DNA of 64,000 nucleotides from a virus: positions 1-64,000 of IMG/VR virus record IMGVR_UViG_3300033150_000846; one strand, written 5' to 3'. Position numbers and translations under genes: made by a program. The notes under the pieces are model-generated. The model ran no database searches. It was not told the origin of the DNA and saw nothing but the letters and a program-made list of their open reading frames with translations. Below, in pieces: positions 16,084 to 24,415 of this stretch; the stretch's first letter is position 1, and each line of letters opens with the position of its first letter.

Positions 16084-16801
16084 TGCTTTAGGGGGTTTGT
16101 TCGGCAGTCGGCCTAGCCGCAGCACTCAAACAGTGGAGAGCCGCAAGAAGGCTACTGTGTCCAGCAAGGAGGCCAGTCGAGGGCAATCCCTCTTGGACTC
16201 GATGTTCAAGAACTTGATGCTTCCGGTCGAGGACCCCTTGATGGCCCAGTTTCGGCGAAGTTTGCTCCCATTGATGGCAGAAGAGTATACGCGCATCCAA
16301 AAACCGATTTATGGAGAAGGGGAAATTGCGTCCCAGCTCCAAGATATAGGGAGACAGTACAGCGGTGCTTCAGACTTGATTCTCAGTAAGCTGGCTAGTG
16401 TCGGGGCTCTTGGGTCCGGTCGTTCAGTCCAGGCGTTGACCGACATTGGTTTGGGAGAGGCCGGAGCAAAGGCCGCTTTCCTTTCCGGTCTTCCAATGAA
16501 GGAAGAGTTAGCGAGACGATCGGGGTTAGGCCAGATCTTCTCGCTGATGACCGGGCTTACTGGACGTGCTCCAATTGGGCAAGTCGGTACCGGCACCCAA
16601 AAGCAAGCTCGTGAAATGACTACTACTACCGAAGCTCAGAGAATCGCCGAGGAAGAAGCTCAAGAGCGCCAAACGACTTCTGCTGCCTCGGGCGGGTTCT
16701 GGCGCAACTTTGCTGGCAACATTGCCAAAGGAATGGGCATGGGCGAATTTGACCCGGCCTTTGAGAGCCTGTCTAATCTGATGTTTGGGAACGAGCCCTA
16801 A
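16040..16801 (+). CDS. putative internal virion (DNA ejection) protein
   Basis: A 253-residue protein with a Gly/Ala/Leu-rich hydrophobic N terminus (LVGIAKPLIGSALGGLFGS) and a mostly helical, Gln/Glu/Ala-rich body. Small proteins of this sort placed before a giant internal protein are typical of the ejection proteins of P22- or T7-like phages, which leave the head and form a conduit through the envelope. No specific family motif recognised. Starts inside the GNAT gene with an AAGGAGA ribosome site. Confidence 0.6.
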   Translation: MASALVGIAKPLIGSALGGLFGSRPSRSTQTVESRKKATVSSKEASRGQSLLDSMFKNLMLPVEDPLMAQFRRSLLPLMAEEYTRIQKPIYGEGEIASQLQDIGRQYSGASDLILSKLASVGALGSGRSVQALTDIGLGEAGAKAAFLSGLPMKEELARRSGLGQIFSLMTGLTGRAPIGQVGTGTQKQAREMTTTTEAQRIAEEEAQERQTTSAASGGFWRNFAGNIAKGMGMGEFDPAFESLSNLMFGNEP

Positions 16802-16812
16802 GGAGGATAATC

Positions 16813-17811
16813 ATGGGAGCTTCTCCATTTCCATATTTCGATGCACGAGAAAAGATTCTTCAGCGGCAAGCAGCGGCAGCAGAAGCACTGAAGCAGCGGG
16901 AGTTCGAGGCCGCCGAAAAGGAGAAAGACCGCAAGCAAAGAGCCGAAGAGTTTGCAAAAACCTTCTCGCTCCGGGAGAGGCAAGCCAAGCTGGAGGAAGA
17001 GCGCTTTGGTCTTGAGAAGAAACGGACAAAGGCTACCATTGACTACACCAAGGCAATGACCCAAAATCTCAAAGACCAAAAATCTAAGCTCATGCTTGAC
17101 ATCGGCAAAGAGGTTACAGCAGGTAACATTGTCAGAGTTGAGCCTGAGACTCCTGGAGCGTATTCCATAGATGGCGTGTGGTACAGGCCAGCTAAGCCTC
17201 AAGAGAAGACGGAGCAGGCAATTCGTCAAAGACGCCAGCTTGAACTGGCTGCTGAAGCGGACTGGAAAATTAAGGCTTTCTCTTTGGCTAAGACCGGGGC
17301 TGTTCCCGAGGAGGTAGCGGCCGTTTTGCCGTTTGTCGGAGAGAAGATCGGCCTTGCCATCCTGTCAAGTACCATGGCGGCTTCCCTCAGCCCAAGCAAT
17401 ATGTACCAATTCGTCAGTTCACTGACAAAGAAACTTGAAACAGGCAAGATGACGATGGACGAGGTCCGAAACACCTTGGGCATCTTTCGCCAAGTCAGTG
17501 AGGCTGCCACCGCGCAACCAGGATCCGTAGAGTATCTCAAGAACCGAAACAGGATACTTGAGTTTCAAATTGAGAAATACGAGGTATTGCCGAAGGTGTC
17601 GCAGTTAGTGTTCTCAATGGTCAGCCCCAGCCCCAAAGACCCTAACTACAACAAGATCATCGGTTCCGCTGTAGGCGAGCTTATGAGGAAGGGCAAAATA
17701 ACGGAGCGGGAAGCCGGAATCTTCATGCATGACTTGTTTGAGAAAACCCGGATTACTCCAGGAGACTTCATGGACGCCATGATGGGGAAGATGCGCTTCC
17801 AAGGTGAATAA
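16813..17811 (+). CDS. putative internal virion protein, coiled-coil
   Basis: A 332-residue protein. Residues about 10-105 are a long charged coiled coil (QRQAAAAEALKQREFEAAEK and following heptads); the rest is helical without motifs. It follows an AGGAGGATAATC ribosome site and sits between the small ejection-like protein and the 1372-residue protein, so it is probably part of the internal core or ejection apparatus. Function inferred from context only. Confidence 0.6.
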   Translation: MGASPFPYFDAREKILQRQAAAAEALKQREFEAAEKEKDRKQRAEEFAKTFSLRERQAKLEEERFGLEKKRTKATIDYTKAMTQNLKDQKSKLMLDIGKEVTAGNIVRVEPETPGAYSIDGVWYRPAKPQEKTEQAIRQRRQLELAAEADWKIKAFSLAKTGAVPEEVAAVLPFVGEKIGLAILSSTMAASLSPSNMYQFVSSLTKKLETGKMTMDEVRNTLGIFRQVSEAATAQPGSVEYLKNRNRILEFQIEKYEVLPKVSQLVFSMVSPSPKDPNYNKIIGSAVGELMRKGKITEREAGIFMHDLFEKTRITPGDFMDAMMGKMRFQGE

Positions 17812-17814
17812 GAG

Positions 17815-20800
17815 ATGCCGAAGCCTGAAACCCCGCCGCCAAACTCCTCATTCATTGATGAACTGCTCAGTACAGTGAAGCAGGTTCCTACCTTCTTGGG
17901 GCAGCTCCCACCTTTTGCACCAACTGAGCCGACAGCCGCTGACAAGGAGCTTCTCTCCTACTTGTCTTATTGGAACAATGTGGTGACTGAGAAGCCCAAG
18001 AGAATGGTCAATGAGCTTGGGAAAATCTTCTTTCACACCGGTGAGGACGCCGAGACCAAGCTCAACCGGGACGGCTCTCTGAAAGGTGAGGACATTCTTG
18101 GCAAGCCCCCGGAGACAGTGTACTTTTCTGATGATATGATTGCCGAGTTTCGGAAGAAGGGCTACGATGTCTCTGACTTGCCGGTGGAGCCAAGGGCTTT
18201 AAGGGCTGCGTGGGAGGCGGCCAAGCATCCCATTGAAACGGGGGTTAAGGGGCTTTTGACCCCTGTGGCGGACTTTGCGGGGATGGTATGGAAGATGGCC
18301 GAGCCTGACTATGGGCCAAACGCCCCTTTGTATGAGAAGGTCTTTAAGGACCTTACCAAGGTTTACGCTTTGGCTTATGGGCTGACGTTGAAGCCTCTAG
18401 TTGACAACATTAAGGCGACCAAGGACCCGGACGATCCGTACTCTCACATTAACATTGAACAGGGGTTGTGGAAGACCGTCGAAGACTTTCTTCCACTTCG
18501 GGAGGTGTTGGCTTTGGCGACCGGACGAAACCCGGAGACCAAGGAACTGCTCACTCCGAAGGAGTGGGGAGCCAACCTTACAACAGGCCTACTCAAGTTT
18601 TGGATGGCGAAGGCTGGAACTGATTGGGCCAGAGGGAAATGGCGGGCCGACATTGAAGTGACACACCCGGCTCTTCTGGATATTCCTAAGTCGAGGTTCT
18701 TGGAAGAGCAGCAAGCCCTTGAATTGGAGGCCGCCAAGAAGGGTATAGCGTCTGGAAAACGTGCCGCTACAAGGGAACTGAAGAAGGCTGCTGAAAAAGG
18801 GCAAAAGACTGTTGCTGAGGCAGGGGCGACTTTGGACGAGGCAATGGACGTAATTGACCTCAAGACTCCTGTGGACAAAGCTAAGCTGAGTCCGGAAGTT
18901 CGGAAGATCGCCGACCAGGTTGAGGATGCAGGGGCCGGTCCTTTGACAGTAGAGGACTTCGTTGATGTTTACAAGGAGCTAGGGCTTGAGCCTAGTACAA
19001 TACCGGACCTTACACCAGCCCAACTCTACAAGATCTTCAATGAGCTGGGGAACAGCCTCAGTGATTTGTACAAGACGAATCCTGACAAGTTCCAGGAGAC
19101 TTTGTTCAATGTTGCGATGAAGCAAGCGAAAGCTAAGAAGCTTGCCCAGGCTGCCGGTAAACCAACTGGCCTCACAAAGACCAACATATTTGCTGATCTT
19201 GTTCGGTCGGAGGCTCTTGGACCGAGGGCGATTGCTGATATTTTTAAGCGGAAAACTTTGGACACTGGCATGTCTCCGGAGGCGGTCGCCCGAGAAGCTC
19301 AGGCAATTGCAGCCTTGATTGAGGACAGTCTGAGTAAGAGCGGGGCTAGACTGAATGCTATTTCAAAGGCTACGCTGGAGGGGCTGGAAGAGGTTTTGGT
19401 TGGGAACCCCGAGGCTCTTGAGGCTCTTGGAGGGCTGAAAGAGGCGCTGAGCCGTAACTACAAGTACATGGGGACTTTCCAGAAGATAAACTACTTCTAC
19501 AGAAAGTTTGGCCTGAAGTGGACTCGTGGTGGAGCTACTTCCCAGCCCGCTACTGTTGCCCGTAACGTCAGTGTTCAAGGCGGGGCTTATCTTGTGGGCA
19601 CATGGGAAGACTTCTTGGGTGATTTGCGAATATGGACCAAGAGCATGAAGGATGCTGTAACCCGAGGAGCAAGACCCCTGTCTCCGTCAGAGGCTTTTCA
19701 TCAAACCCTTTTTGACATCACCAATATCATTCATCAGTTACATGGGGCAAGTGTCAAGGCCTACGGTTTGGGTAAGTTCGCCCTTACCAAGATGGGCAAG
19801 AAGACAGGGGAGAACACCTATGAGTACATAGTGAAGAACCCTAAGAACTTCAAACCCCTTTACAATGTCTATGACAAGATCATGGAGGCTCTTCCCGTAG
19901 AGGAGGCTGCCAAGCTGGAGCACACGTTCTCAATGGAGTTTGAACCAGCCAGTGTCATGACTAAGGCTTACTGGAAGAACTTCATTAAGAAAGTCACTGT
20001 CTTGAACAGAGACCCAACTTACGGCCCTATGTCCAGGCTCGCCAAGCAGGGAGCTACCATCATGGACACGATAGTGGACCTTGGTGGCATAGGAAACATG
20101 ACGCAAGAACTCTTTTGGCGCAGGGCATTCTTTGTGCGGGCCGTTGAAAAATATGCACGTGAAAGGGGCTACCTTGGGGCTGAGGATTATTGGCAAGCAC
20201 TGAAGGCAGGACGTACTGACTCACGCACCACCATGATTGGCGGGTTCCGCAATGCTGAAGAGGCTTTGGCTAGACTCAAGAAGCTCAAGGAAGAAGATAT
20301 TCCGCAAATGGCTGATGAGACAGTGACCAAGATGGCTCAAAGCTTCAAGAAGCGAATGAAGGACCCTTACAAGCTTGGGAACCGGATTCTCGAAGCCCGA
20401 AAAAACATAATTGATGACTTGAATAAGAAGGCGGACGAAGCCATAAGGCTGTTGGAAGCGAAAGTCAACCCGAACGAGGCCCTTGGAGTGTTGCCCGACA
20501 GTCTTGCTAAAAGGCTTGGAGGGGAAGTTGAAACCGACATGACTGTGATTAGTAGGGCCAGACATGAAGCGCATGTGAACACGTTTGCGGCAACTCCTCC
20601 TCAACACACTTTTGCCGGGCATGTTTTGCAAGCCTACAGAACACTTCCCCTTGCAGGAGTAGGGCCTTGGTTTCCTCGCTTTCTGTCCAACTTGTACACC
20701 TGGATGAATGAGCGCAATCCTTTGGCTTACAGCCAGTTCGCCAAAACACGGATTGCACAAGAGCTGGACGCTTTTGTTGGAAAGCGCACTACGGTCGGTT

Positions 20801-21933
20801 TGTCCAGAAGAGCCCTTGATGAATGGGCCAGACACGTCGATGGAATCATCATGCTTGGTACAGCGAAGTTCATTCAAGGTTCTTCGCTGGCTGGCCCGGC
20901 TTACTACCAAGTATGGACAGGCTTGAAAGACAAAGAGGGCAACAAGATCTTTTGGGATGTGAGGCCACTTCAACCCTTCTCGACCTTCATGTTTCTGCAA
21001 AAAGCGTTTAGTCTCGCGGCTACAGGAGCCAGCTTCAAAGGAAAGATCAGCCCTAGTGACATTTCAGATGCTTTGGTTGGGGTTCGTAGATTACAAGATC
21101 AGCTTGGCTTTGCTTTCACTGACTTGGTGCGGCAGATAAGTACCGACAATCCCGACAGCTTTTGGCGAAGCGTCAAGAGGCTTGCCGGGCAGCCGCTGGC
21201 AATGCCTTTCTTAGGACTTCGTGGTTTTGTGAACATGCTGGCTGATGTCGGTCTTGGAAAGACCTACTCGGAAGTTCGGGACATGACAGGCCAGGAACTG
21301 ACCGGCCCCGTGCTCAATGACATTGCTCCGTCCTTGCTTCCTAAGCAGTATGATCCGTACACAGGGGAAGTGAGGGAAAGCAAAGTCGATATAGCTACGA
21401 AGGTTCCGCCATTCATTGACATGACAGGAAAGGAACCTACAGTGAAAGAGAGTGCTGAACTAACGCTTGGGCCGCGCTTCAGACAATTGACCGGGATGTC
21501 GCTGCAAGAAATATCGCCTTTGGAAGAGTACTTCTCGCATCTCGGAATTAGCACAACTGACTTGGTTGGCCGCTGGAAGTCCCAGGAAGCAAGCGCCTTG
21601 GTAAGACGCATCATGGGTGAGGTCCTTGGGCGGAAGCAAGAAAACGGGGAAACTACCAACGCAGCCCTTGCCAGGATTTTACGGGAAGGGCTAAGAGCCG
21701 TGCCGGACCCCCTAGCCAGGATGCTCATAATGAAAGAGTTTGTCATTCCGTTTAGGAAAGCCGTAGTGGACCGGGCTGCTTTGGAAGCTCCAAAAGTGTT
21801 TGCCAAAGAGGAACGAGGTTCCCCAGTGAAGGTGTCGGCCCCCAAGGTCATGCAGCCGATGTTCCAGAAATTCATTGAGGAGGGCCTTCCAAGCCACATA
21901 GATTGGGAGAAGATAGGAGAGACTTTGAAATGA
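17815..21933 (+). CDS. giant internal virion protein
   Basis: At 1372 residues this is the largest protein in the window. It is helix-rich, with Lys/Glu/Ala repeats around residues 290-345 and no transmembrane-rich region, resembling the large internal core proteins of podoviruses. I see no convincing lytic transglycosylase motif (no clear ES...AxSxxGAxGLMQ). It starts 4 nt after the previous stop and its end overlaps the next gene by ATGA. It likely forms the inner core and is ejected ahead of DNA. Confidence 0.7.
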   Translation: MPKPETPPPNSSFIDELLSTVKQVPTFLGQLPPFAPTEPTAADKELLSYLSYWNNVVTEKPKRMVNELGKIFFHTGEDAETKLNRDGSLKGEDILGKPPETVYFSDDMIAEFRKKGYDVSDLPVEPRALRAAWEAAKHPIETGVKGLLTPVADFAGMVWKMAEPDYGPNAPLYEKVFKDLTKVYALAYGLTLKPLVDNIKATKDPDDPYSHINIEQGLWKTVEDFLPLREVLALATGRNPETKELLTPKEWGANLTTGLLKFWMAKAGTDWARGKWRADIEVTHPALLDIPKSRFLEEQQALELEAAKKGIASGKRAATRELKKAAEKGQKTVAEAGATLDEAMDVIDLKTPVDKAKLSPEVRKIADQVEDAGAGPLTVEDFVDVYKELGLEPSTIPDLTPAQLYKIFNELGNSLSDLYKTNPDKFQETLFNVAMKQAKAKKLAQAAGKPTGLTKTNIFADLVRSEALGPRAIADIFKRKTLDTGMSPEAVAREAQAIAALIEDSLSKSGARLNAISKATLEGLEEVLVGNPEALEALGGLKEALSRNYKYMGTFQKINYFYRKFGLKWTRGGATSQPATVARNVSVQGGAYLVGTWEDFLGDLRIWTKSMKDAVTRGARPLSPSEAFHQTLFDITNIIHQLHGASVKAYGLGKFALTKMGKKTGENTYEYIVKNPKNFKPLYNVYDKIMEALPVEEAAKLEHTFSMEFEPASVMTKAYWKNFIKKVTVLNRDPTYGPMSRLAKQGATIMDTIVDLGGIGNMTQELFWRRAFFVRAVEKYARERGYLGAEDYWQALKAGRTDSRTTMIGGFRNAEEALARLKKLKEEDIPQMADETVTKMAQSFKKRMKDPYKLGNRILEARKNIIDDLNKKADEAIRLLEAKVNPNEALGVLPDSLAKRLGGEVETDMTVISRARHEAHVNTFAATPPQHTFAGHVLQAYRTLPLAGVGPWFPRFLSNLYTWMNERNPLAYSQFAKTRIAQELDAFVGKRTTVGLSRRALDEWARHVDGIIMLGTAKFIQGSSLAGPAYYQVWTGLKDKEGNKIFWDVRPLQPFSTFMFLQKAFSLAATGASFKGKISPSDISDALVGVRRLQDQLGFAFTDLVRQISTDNPDSFWRSVKRLAGQPLAMPFLGLRGFVNMLADVGLGKTYSEVRDMTGQELTGPVLNDIAPSLLPKQYDPYTGEVRESKVDIATKVPPFIDMTGKEPTVKESAELTLGPRFRQLTGMSLQEISPLEEYFSHLGISTTDLVGRWKSQEASALVRRIMGEVLGRKQENGETTNAALARILREGLRAVPDPLARMLIMKEFVIPFRKAVVDRAALEAPKVFAKEERGSPVKVSAPKVMQPMFQKFIEEGLPSHIDWEKIGETLK

Positions 21934-22184
21934 CGTTGAATGGGCGCTTACGCAACATAACAGACTCGAAGATGCTTGTAGGCATCATCATAATGCTCAT
22001 TAGTGCTTGGGCATCTTGGTCTACAACCGCGATCATACGAGCTTCGGAGCAACGCGCCCAAATCAGAGAAAACGTCCAAAGGAATGCTACCACGAACGAG
22101 AGCATTCAGAAGAGTCTGGAAGACATCAAGAAGACTGTAGACACTCTTCTACAGTTAGAGTTGGAGAGAGTCAATGCACGTTAA
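21930..22184 (+). CDS. small membrane protein with coiled coil
   Basis: An 84-residue protein whose ATG overlaps the previous TGA. One membrane segment (about residues 16-37, MLVGIIIMLISAWASW) is followed by a charged coiled coil. The topology and closeness to the endolysin gene suggest a lysis role such as pinholin or i-spanin, but neither is proven. It overlaps the next gene by 11 nt. Confidence 0.6.
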   Translation: MTLNGRLRNITDSKMLVGIIIMLISAWASWSTTAIIRASEQRAQIRENVQRNATTNESIQKSLEDIKKTVDTLLQLELERVNAR

Positions 22185-22701
22185 ACACCTCCTCTTGTAT
22201 CCGCAGGTCATACAAGAGTGGATCACTAATATAGAGGCCAAGAAGGACAACGTAGAGGAGCCAAGCAAGAGCCCAAAGCCCCTGTTTACTGATCCGGAGG
22301 GAGAAGCTCTAATGGCCAACCTCCGCAAACTCTTCTTGGCCAGGGGAATCAAGGACATGACATCCCAGGAAGTTTTCTCTCTCCAGCCCTCTAGAGAAAA
22401 GATGTCAATGGAGGAGATGTTTGGCAGCGGGGTCATCCTCGACAAAGTTCGGGGGAAGATTCAGCGGTCTTTCAGCAACGACGAAATTCGGGCTGGAATC
22501 TCCAGGGCTGTGGGTAGCAAAGCTTTGCGAAGAGACCTGTACACGGTTCTGCCGAAAGCAAAAGGAAAGCTTCCGGAGCGGTTTCCGGACAGAACCAATC
22601 TTGGGGCATTGCGTGACGGAGCCGAGAGGGTTTTGGACTATCTTGTGGCCTCGAAAAAAGTGAGAAAAAAGTCGCCCAGGCCCTTGACAAACTTCCCCTA
22701 G
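22174..22701 (+). CDS. hypothetical helical protein
   Basis: A 175-residue basic, helical protein without recognised motifs. It contains a copy of the interspersed motif (22419-22433, read as FGSGV). Its last codons overlap the -35 box of the small RNA promoter at 22684. It may be a virion or lysis-region protein; unknown. Confidence 0.6.
   Translation: MHVKHLLLYPQVIQEWITNIEAKKDNVEEPSKSPKPLFTDPEGEALMANLRKLFLARGIKDMTSQEVFSLQPSREKMSMEEMFGSGVILDKVRGKIQRSFSNDEIRAGISRAVGSKALRRDLYTVLPKAKGKLPERFPDRTNLGALRDGAERVLDYLVASKKVRKKSPRPLTNFP
22419..22433 (+). repeat. interspersed 15-bp motif, copy 6
   Basis: GTTTGGCAGCGGGGT, encoding FGSGV, 301 bp upstream of and inverted relative to the copy at the 5' end of the small RNA. 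Confidence 0.95.
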
Positions 22702-22712
22702 TGTAGTATACT
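22684..22712 (+). promoter_or_regulatory. strong sigma70-type promoter of a small RNA
   Basis: TTGACA (22684-22689), 17-nt spacer, TATACT (22707-22712). Predicted start near 22719. Shares the GGCCCTTGAC/CCCTTGAC context with the promoter at 50522. Confidence 0.85.
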
Positions 22713-22719
22713 GAAAATA

Positions 22720-22734
22720 ACCCCGCTGCCAAAC
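22720..22734 (-). repeat. interspersed 15-bp motif, copy 7 (in small RNA)
   Basis: ACCCCGCTGCCAAAC on the + strand, starting within 1-2 nt of the predicted transcription start. Confidence 0.95.
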
Positions 22735-22736
22735 AC

Positions 22737-22780
22737 AGAGTGGTTGGGATGTAGAACCGGCATCCCAGCCACTCTTTTTG
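22737..22780 (+). terminator. strong intrinsic terminator of the 22.7-kb small RNA
   Basis: AGAGTGGTTGGGATG (22737-22751) pairs with CATCCCAGCCACTCT (22761-22775), 15 bp with one G.U, then TTTTTG. It ends the small RNA before the endolysin ATG at 22798. Confidence 0.9.
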
Positions 22781-22797
22781 TATTGGGGCCGTTTACT

Positions 22798-23316
22798 ATG
22801 AGAACCAAAGTGATGGTAGGAGCCATTGCCTGTTGCCTGGCAGTGAGGCAAGGAGCAGAGGTGGCTATACCGAAGAAACTTGAGAGAGAAATGGTTAGTC
22901 CGAACCGAGACCTCAGTATTGAAGAGCAGGCACCCTTGGTACTTTTGCCTATGACTGTGTGGGGAGAGGCAAGAGGGGAGCCGTTCCTTTCCAAGATCTG
23001 TGTTGCTCATGTCATTGTGAACAGGAGCAAGAAGCGCCGTATGTCGATCAAGGAGGTGGTGCTTCAGCCGAAGCAGTTCTCGGTATTTAACCTGAATGAT
23101 CCTAACAGGGACAAGCTGCTGTTGGCGGATTCCTTGGAAGGTGAAGAGGTTTGGGGAGAGTGCGTGGCGGCTTCGTGGGTTGCCCTGGTAAGCCGGGAGT
23201 ATGATCCGACTAACGGGGCAACCCACTACTACTCAGGGAAGCGGCGGCCCAAGTGGGCAAAGAGAATGAGAGAAACCCTTACTCTTGGGCGTCTTCACTT
23301 TTTGCGTCCTGGGTAA
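22798..23316 (+). CDS. endolysin, SleB-type cell wall hydrolase
   Basis: A 172-residue protein. TVWGEARGEP (about residues 52-61) is the signature of the Hydrolase_2/SleB family of cell wall lytic enzymes; the VAHVIVNRS, QPKQFSVF and GATHYYS motifs follow in family order. The Glu of WGEARGE is the expected catalytic acid. The N-terminal 20 residues (VMVGAIACCLAV) are moderately hydrophobic and could act as a signal-arrest-release or export signal. ATG 22798 is chosen because an upstream in-frame TTG at 22744 lies inside the terminator hairpin. It converges with the leftward genes, overlapping by 38 bp. Confidence 0.85.
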   Translation: MRTKVMVGAIACCLAVRQGAEVAIPKKLEREMVSPNRDLSIEEQAPLVLLPMTVWGEARGEPFLSKICVAHVIVNRSKKRRMSIKEVVLQPKQFSVFNLNDPNRDKLLLADSLEGEEVWGECVAASWVALVSREYDPTNGATHYYSGKRRPKWAKRMRETLTLGRLHFLRPG

Positions 23317-23530
23317 GGTAGAGGCCGTCGTTTCTGATGGTTGTCGGCTTTCCTTTGCTGACTAAGTGGCAGAAGTCAGCGAATCCCTCCTTTAGAGTGT
23401 TGAGCTTGGCTTCCAGAAGCGTAATGGAAATCAAGTACTTCTGAAAGATCTTCTCCTCTAGCTTGGACATTTCAATTTTGACGGGAGGCGGAGCCTCTCG
23501 GGCTGTGGGGGATTTACTTTTTTGTGACAT
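23279..23530 (-). CDS. hypothetical protein at the convergent junction
   Basis: An 83-residue protein starting MSQKSKSPTAREAPPP. The inner ATG at 23530 is preferred over an upstream in-frame ATG because it sits at the end of the HTH gene, a normal overlap spacing. The body is helical (EEKIFQKYLISITLLEAKLNTL). Function unknown. It is the last gene of the leftward block and overlaps the endolysin tail-to-tail. Confidence 0.55.
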   Translation of the reverse strand: MSQKSKSPTAREAPPPVKIEMSKLEEKIFQKYLISITLLEAKLNTLKEGFADFCHLVSKGKPTTIRNDGLYLTQDAKSEDAQE

Positions 23531-23834
23531 GGTGATTCTCCTGCTGGTCGGTGCCGTACATTTCATTGAAGATATATTCGGGTAGAGATGGGCCGTGAGT
23601 TTTCATGTGCTGGAGGCGGTCGTATCGAGCTTTCCATCTCTTTAGGTTCTTTATTATGTGGGCTTCGACAGTGGGTACGTCGAAGAAGATTGGCTTTCCT
23701 CTTGTGCCCTTTGTTCTTGGTATTGGGCGTGGGTTGTATCCTTTGTGACAGTTTTGGTACATTGTGGCCTTTGATATTCCCAGCACGCGAGTCACTTCCT
23801 CTAAAGTCAAAACGGTTCTTTTGGTTTGCTCCAT
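23514..23834 (-). CDS. AlpA/MerR-like helix-turn-helix protein
   Basis: A 106-residue protein. Residues about 8-35 (LTLEEVTRVLGISKATMYQ) form a winged helix-turn-helix like those of AlpA, excisionase-type and MerR N-terminal domains, followed by the expected wing with IPRTKGTRGKPIFFD. Such proteins regulate promoters or act as recombination directionality factors; some terminase small subunits also carry this fold. With no integrase in the window a regulator is more likely. It overlaps the next leftward gene by 17 nt. Confidence 0.7.
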   Translation of the reverse strand: MEQTKRTVLTLEEVTRVLGISKATMYQNCHKGYNPRPIPRTKGTRGKPIFFDVPTVEAHIIKNLKRWKARYDRLQHMKTHGPSLPEYIFNEMYGTDQQENHHVTKK

Positions 23835-23847
23835 GTCTTTGTTCCTC

Positions 23848-24402
23848 TTAGAGTTCTCCTAGGATGATGGCCTTTGCCTCGTTCCACGTGGTAATTCCTG
23901 GAATGGGGTCTGTGTTCGTTTTGGTGAACCAGTCATCCCAAGATGGGTGATGCACGTAGACTACATGGAATTGGGAAAGTCCGCCCTCTGTCTTTTTGCG
24001 TGCCTCCAGAAAGACACGAGGGTCATCGTCAAAGTGGACTAGAGGGCGAATTTCTTTTAGGACATGGATCTTTCGTTGTCTGCTCCCTGTGCATACCACT
24101 AGTGGTAGTTCGAATTTATCGTTACCCAGAGTATACATAGCTGTCTCATAGTCCATGTTCCTTTTGCCCGTTAACCAGTCTAGTGTGTCGTCTGTTGTTT
24201 CGGGCGGACGGCTGGACACTAAAGCAAATTTGTAATTGTCTGGTAGCCACAGAGATGGATACAGTATGTCATGGATGGCGTTAGGCCACCTCTTCTTGAG
24301 ATTGGGCAGGTCCCGTAGCCAGCGGTCACGACCGCCGTTTTCCCAAGGATGGTAGGATGGAGTGTCGGCAAGAACGCCGTCAATGTCCAGTGTAATCAGC
24401 AT
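23848..24402 (-). CDS. HAD-superfamily phosphatase
   Basis: A 184-residue protein that begins MLITLDIDGVLADTPSYHPW, the HAD motif I with nucleophile and acid aspartates (DIDGV). Motif II may be VSSRPP (Ser) near residue 68 and the late acidic motif HFDDDPRVF near residue 132. This resembles phage nucleotidases and the phosphatase half of polynucleotide kinases. It lies next to the dNMP kinase, suggesting nucleotide metabolism. ATG 24402 is chosen because motif I starts at residue 4; upstream in-frame sequence overlaps the kinase gene. Confidence 0.75.
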   Translation of the reverse strand: MLITLDIDGVLADTPSYHPWENGGRDRWLRDLPNLKKRWPNAIHDILYPSLWLPDNYKFALVSSRPPETTDDTLDWLTGKRNMDYETAMYTLGNDKFELPLVVCTGSRQRKIHVLKEIRPLVHFDDDPRVFLEARKKTEGGLSQFHVVYVHHPSWDDWFTKTNTDPIPGITTWNEAKAIILGEL

Positions 24403-24415
24403 AGTGTTACCGCCT

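Larger units (their letters stand above)
22719..22780 (+). ncRNA. candidate small RNA whose 5' end is the interspersed motif
   Basis: A strong promoter, a 62-nt transcribed stretch and a strong terminator define a small RNA. Its 5' end (AACCCCGCTGCCAAAC, 22719-22734) is predicted to be single-stranded and is the exact complement of the 15-bp motif spread over the window; the rest is the terminator hairpin. This is the layout of a bacterial small RNA with a 5' seed. It could pair perfectly with the seven gene transcripts that carry the motif in sense orientation. Expression is not shown. Confidence 0.6.

Noticed and set aside
22744-22797. TTG start extending the endolysin by 18 residues
   Set aside because: It lies inside the small RNA terminator hairpin and lacks a ribosome site; the ATG at 22798 suits the family length.
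23514-23834. Terminase small subunit
   Set aside because: The HTH protein is far from the terminase genes and resembles AlpA/MerR types more; no small subunit could be assigned with confidence.
23848-24402. Heptose bisphosphate phosphatase (GmhB) to complete the heptose pathway
   Set aside because: It is a HAD enzyme but lies in the nucleotide module beside the dNMP kinase and lacks the GmhB pattern that I recall.
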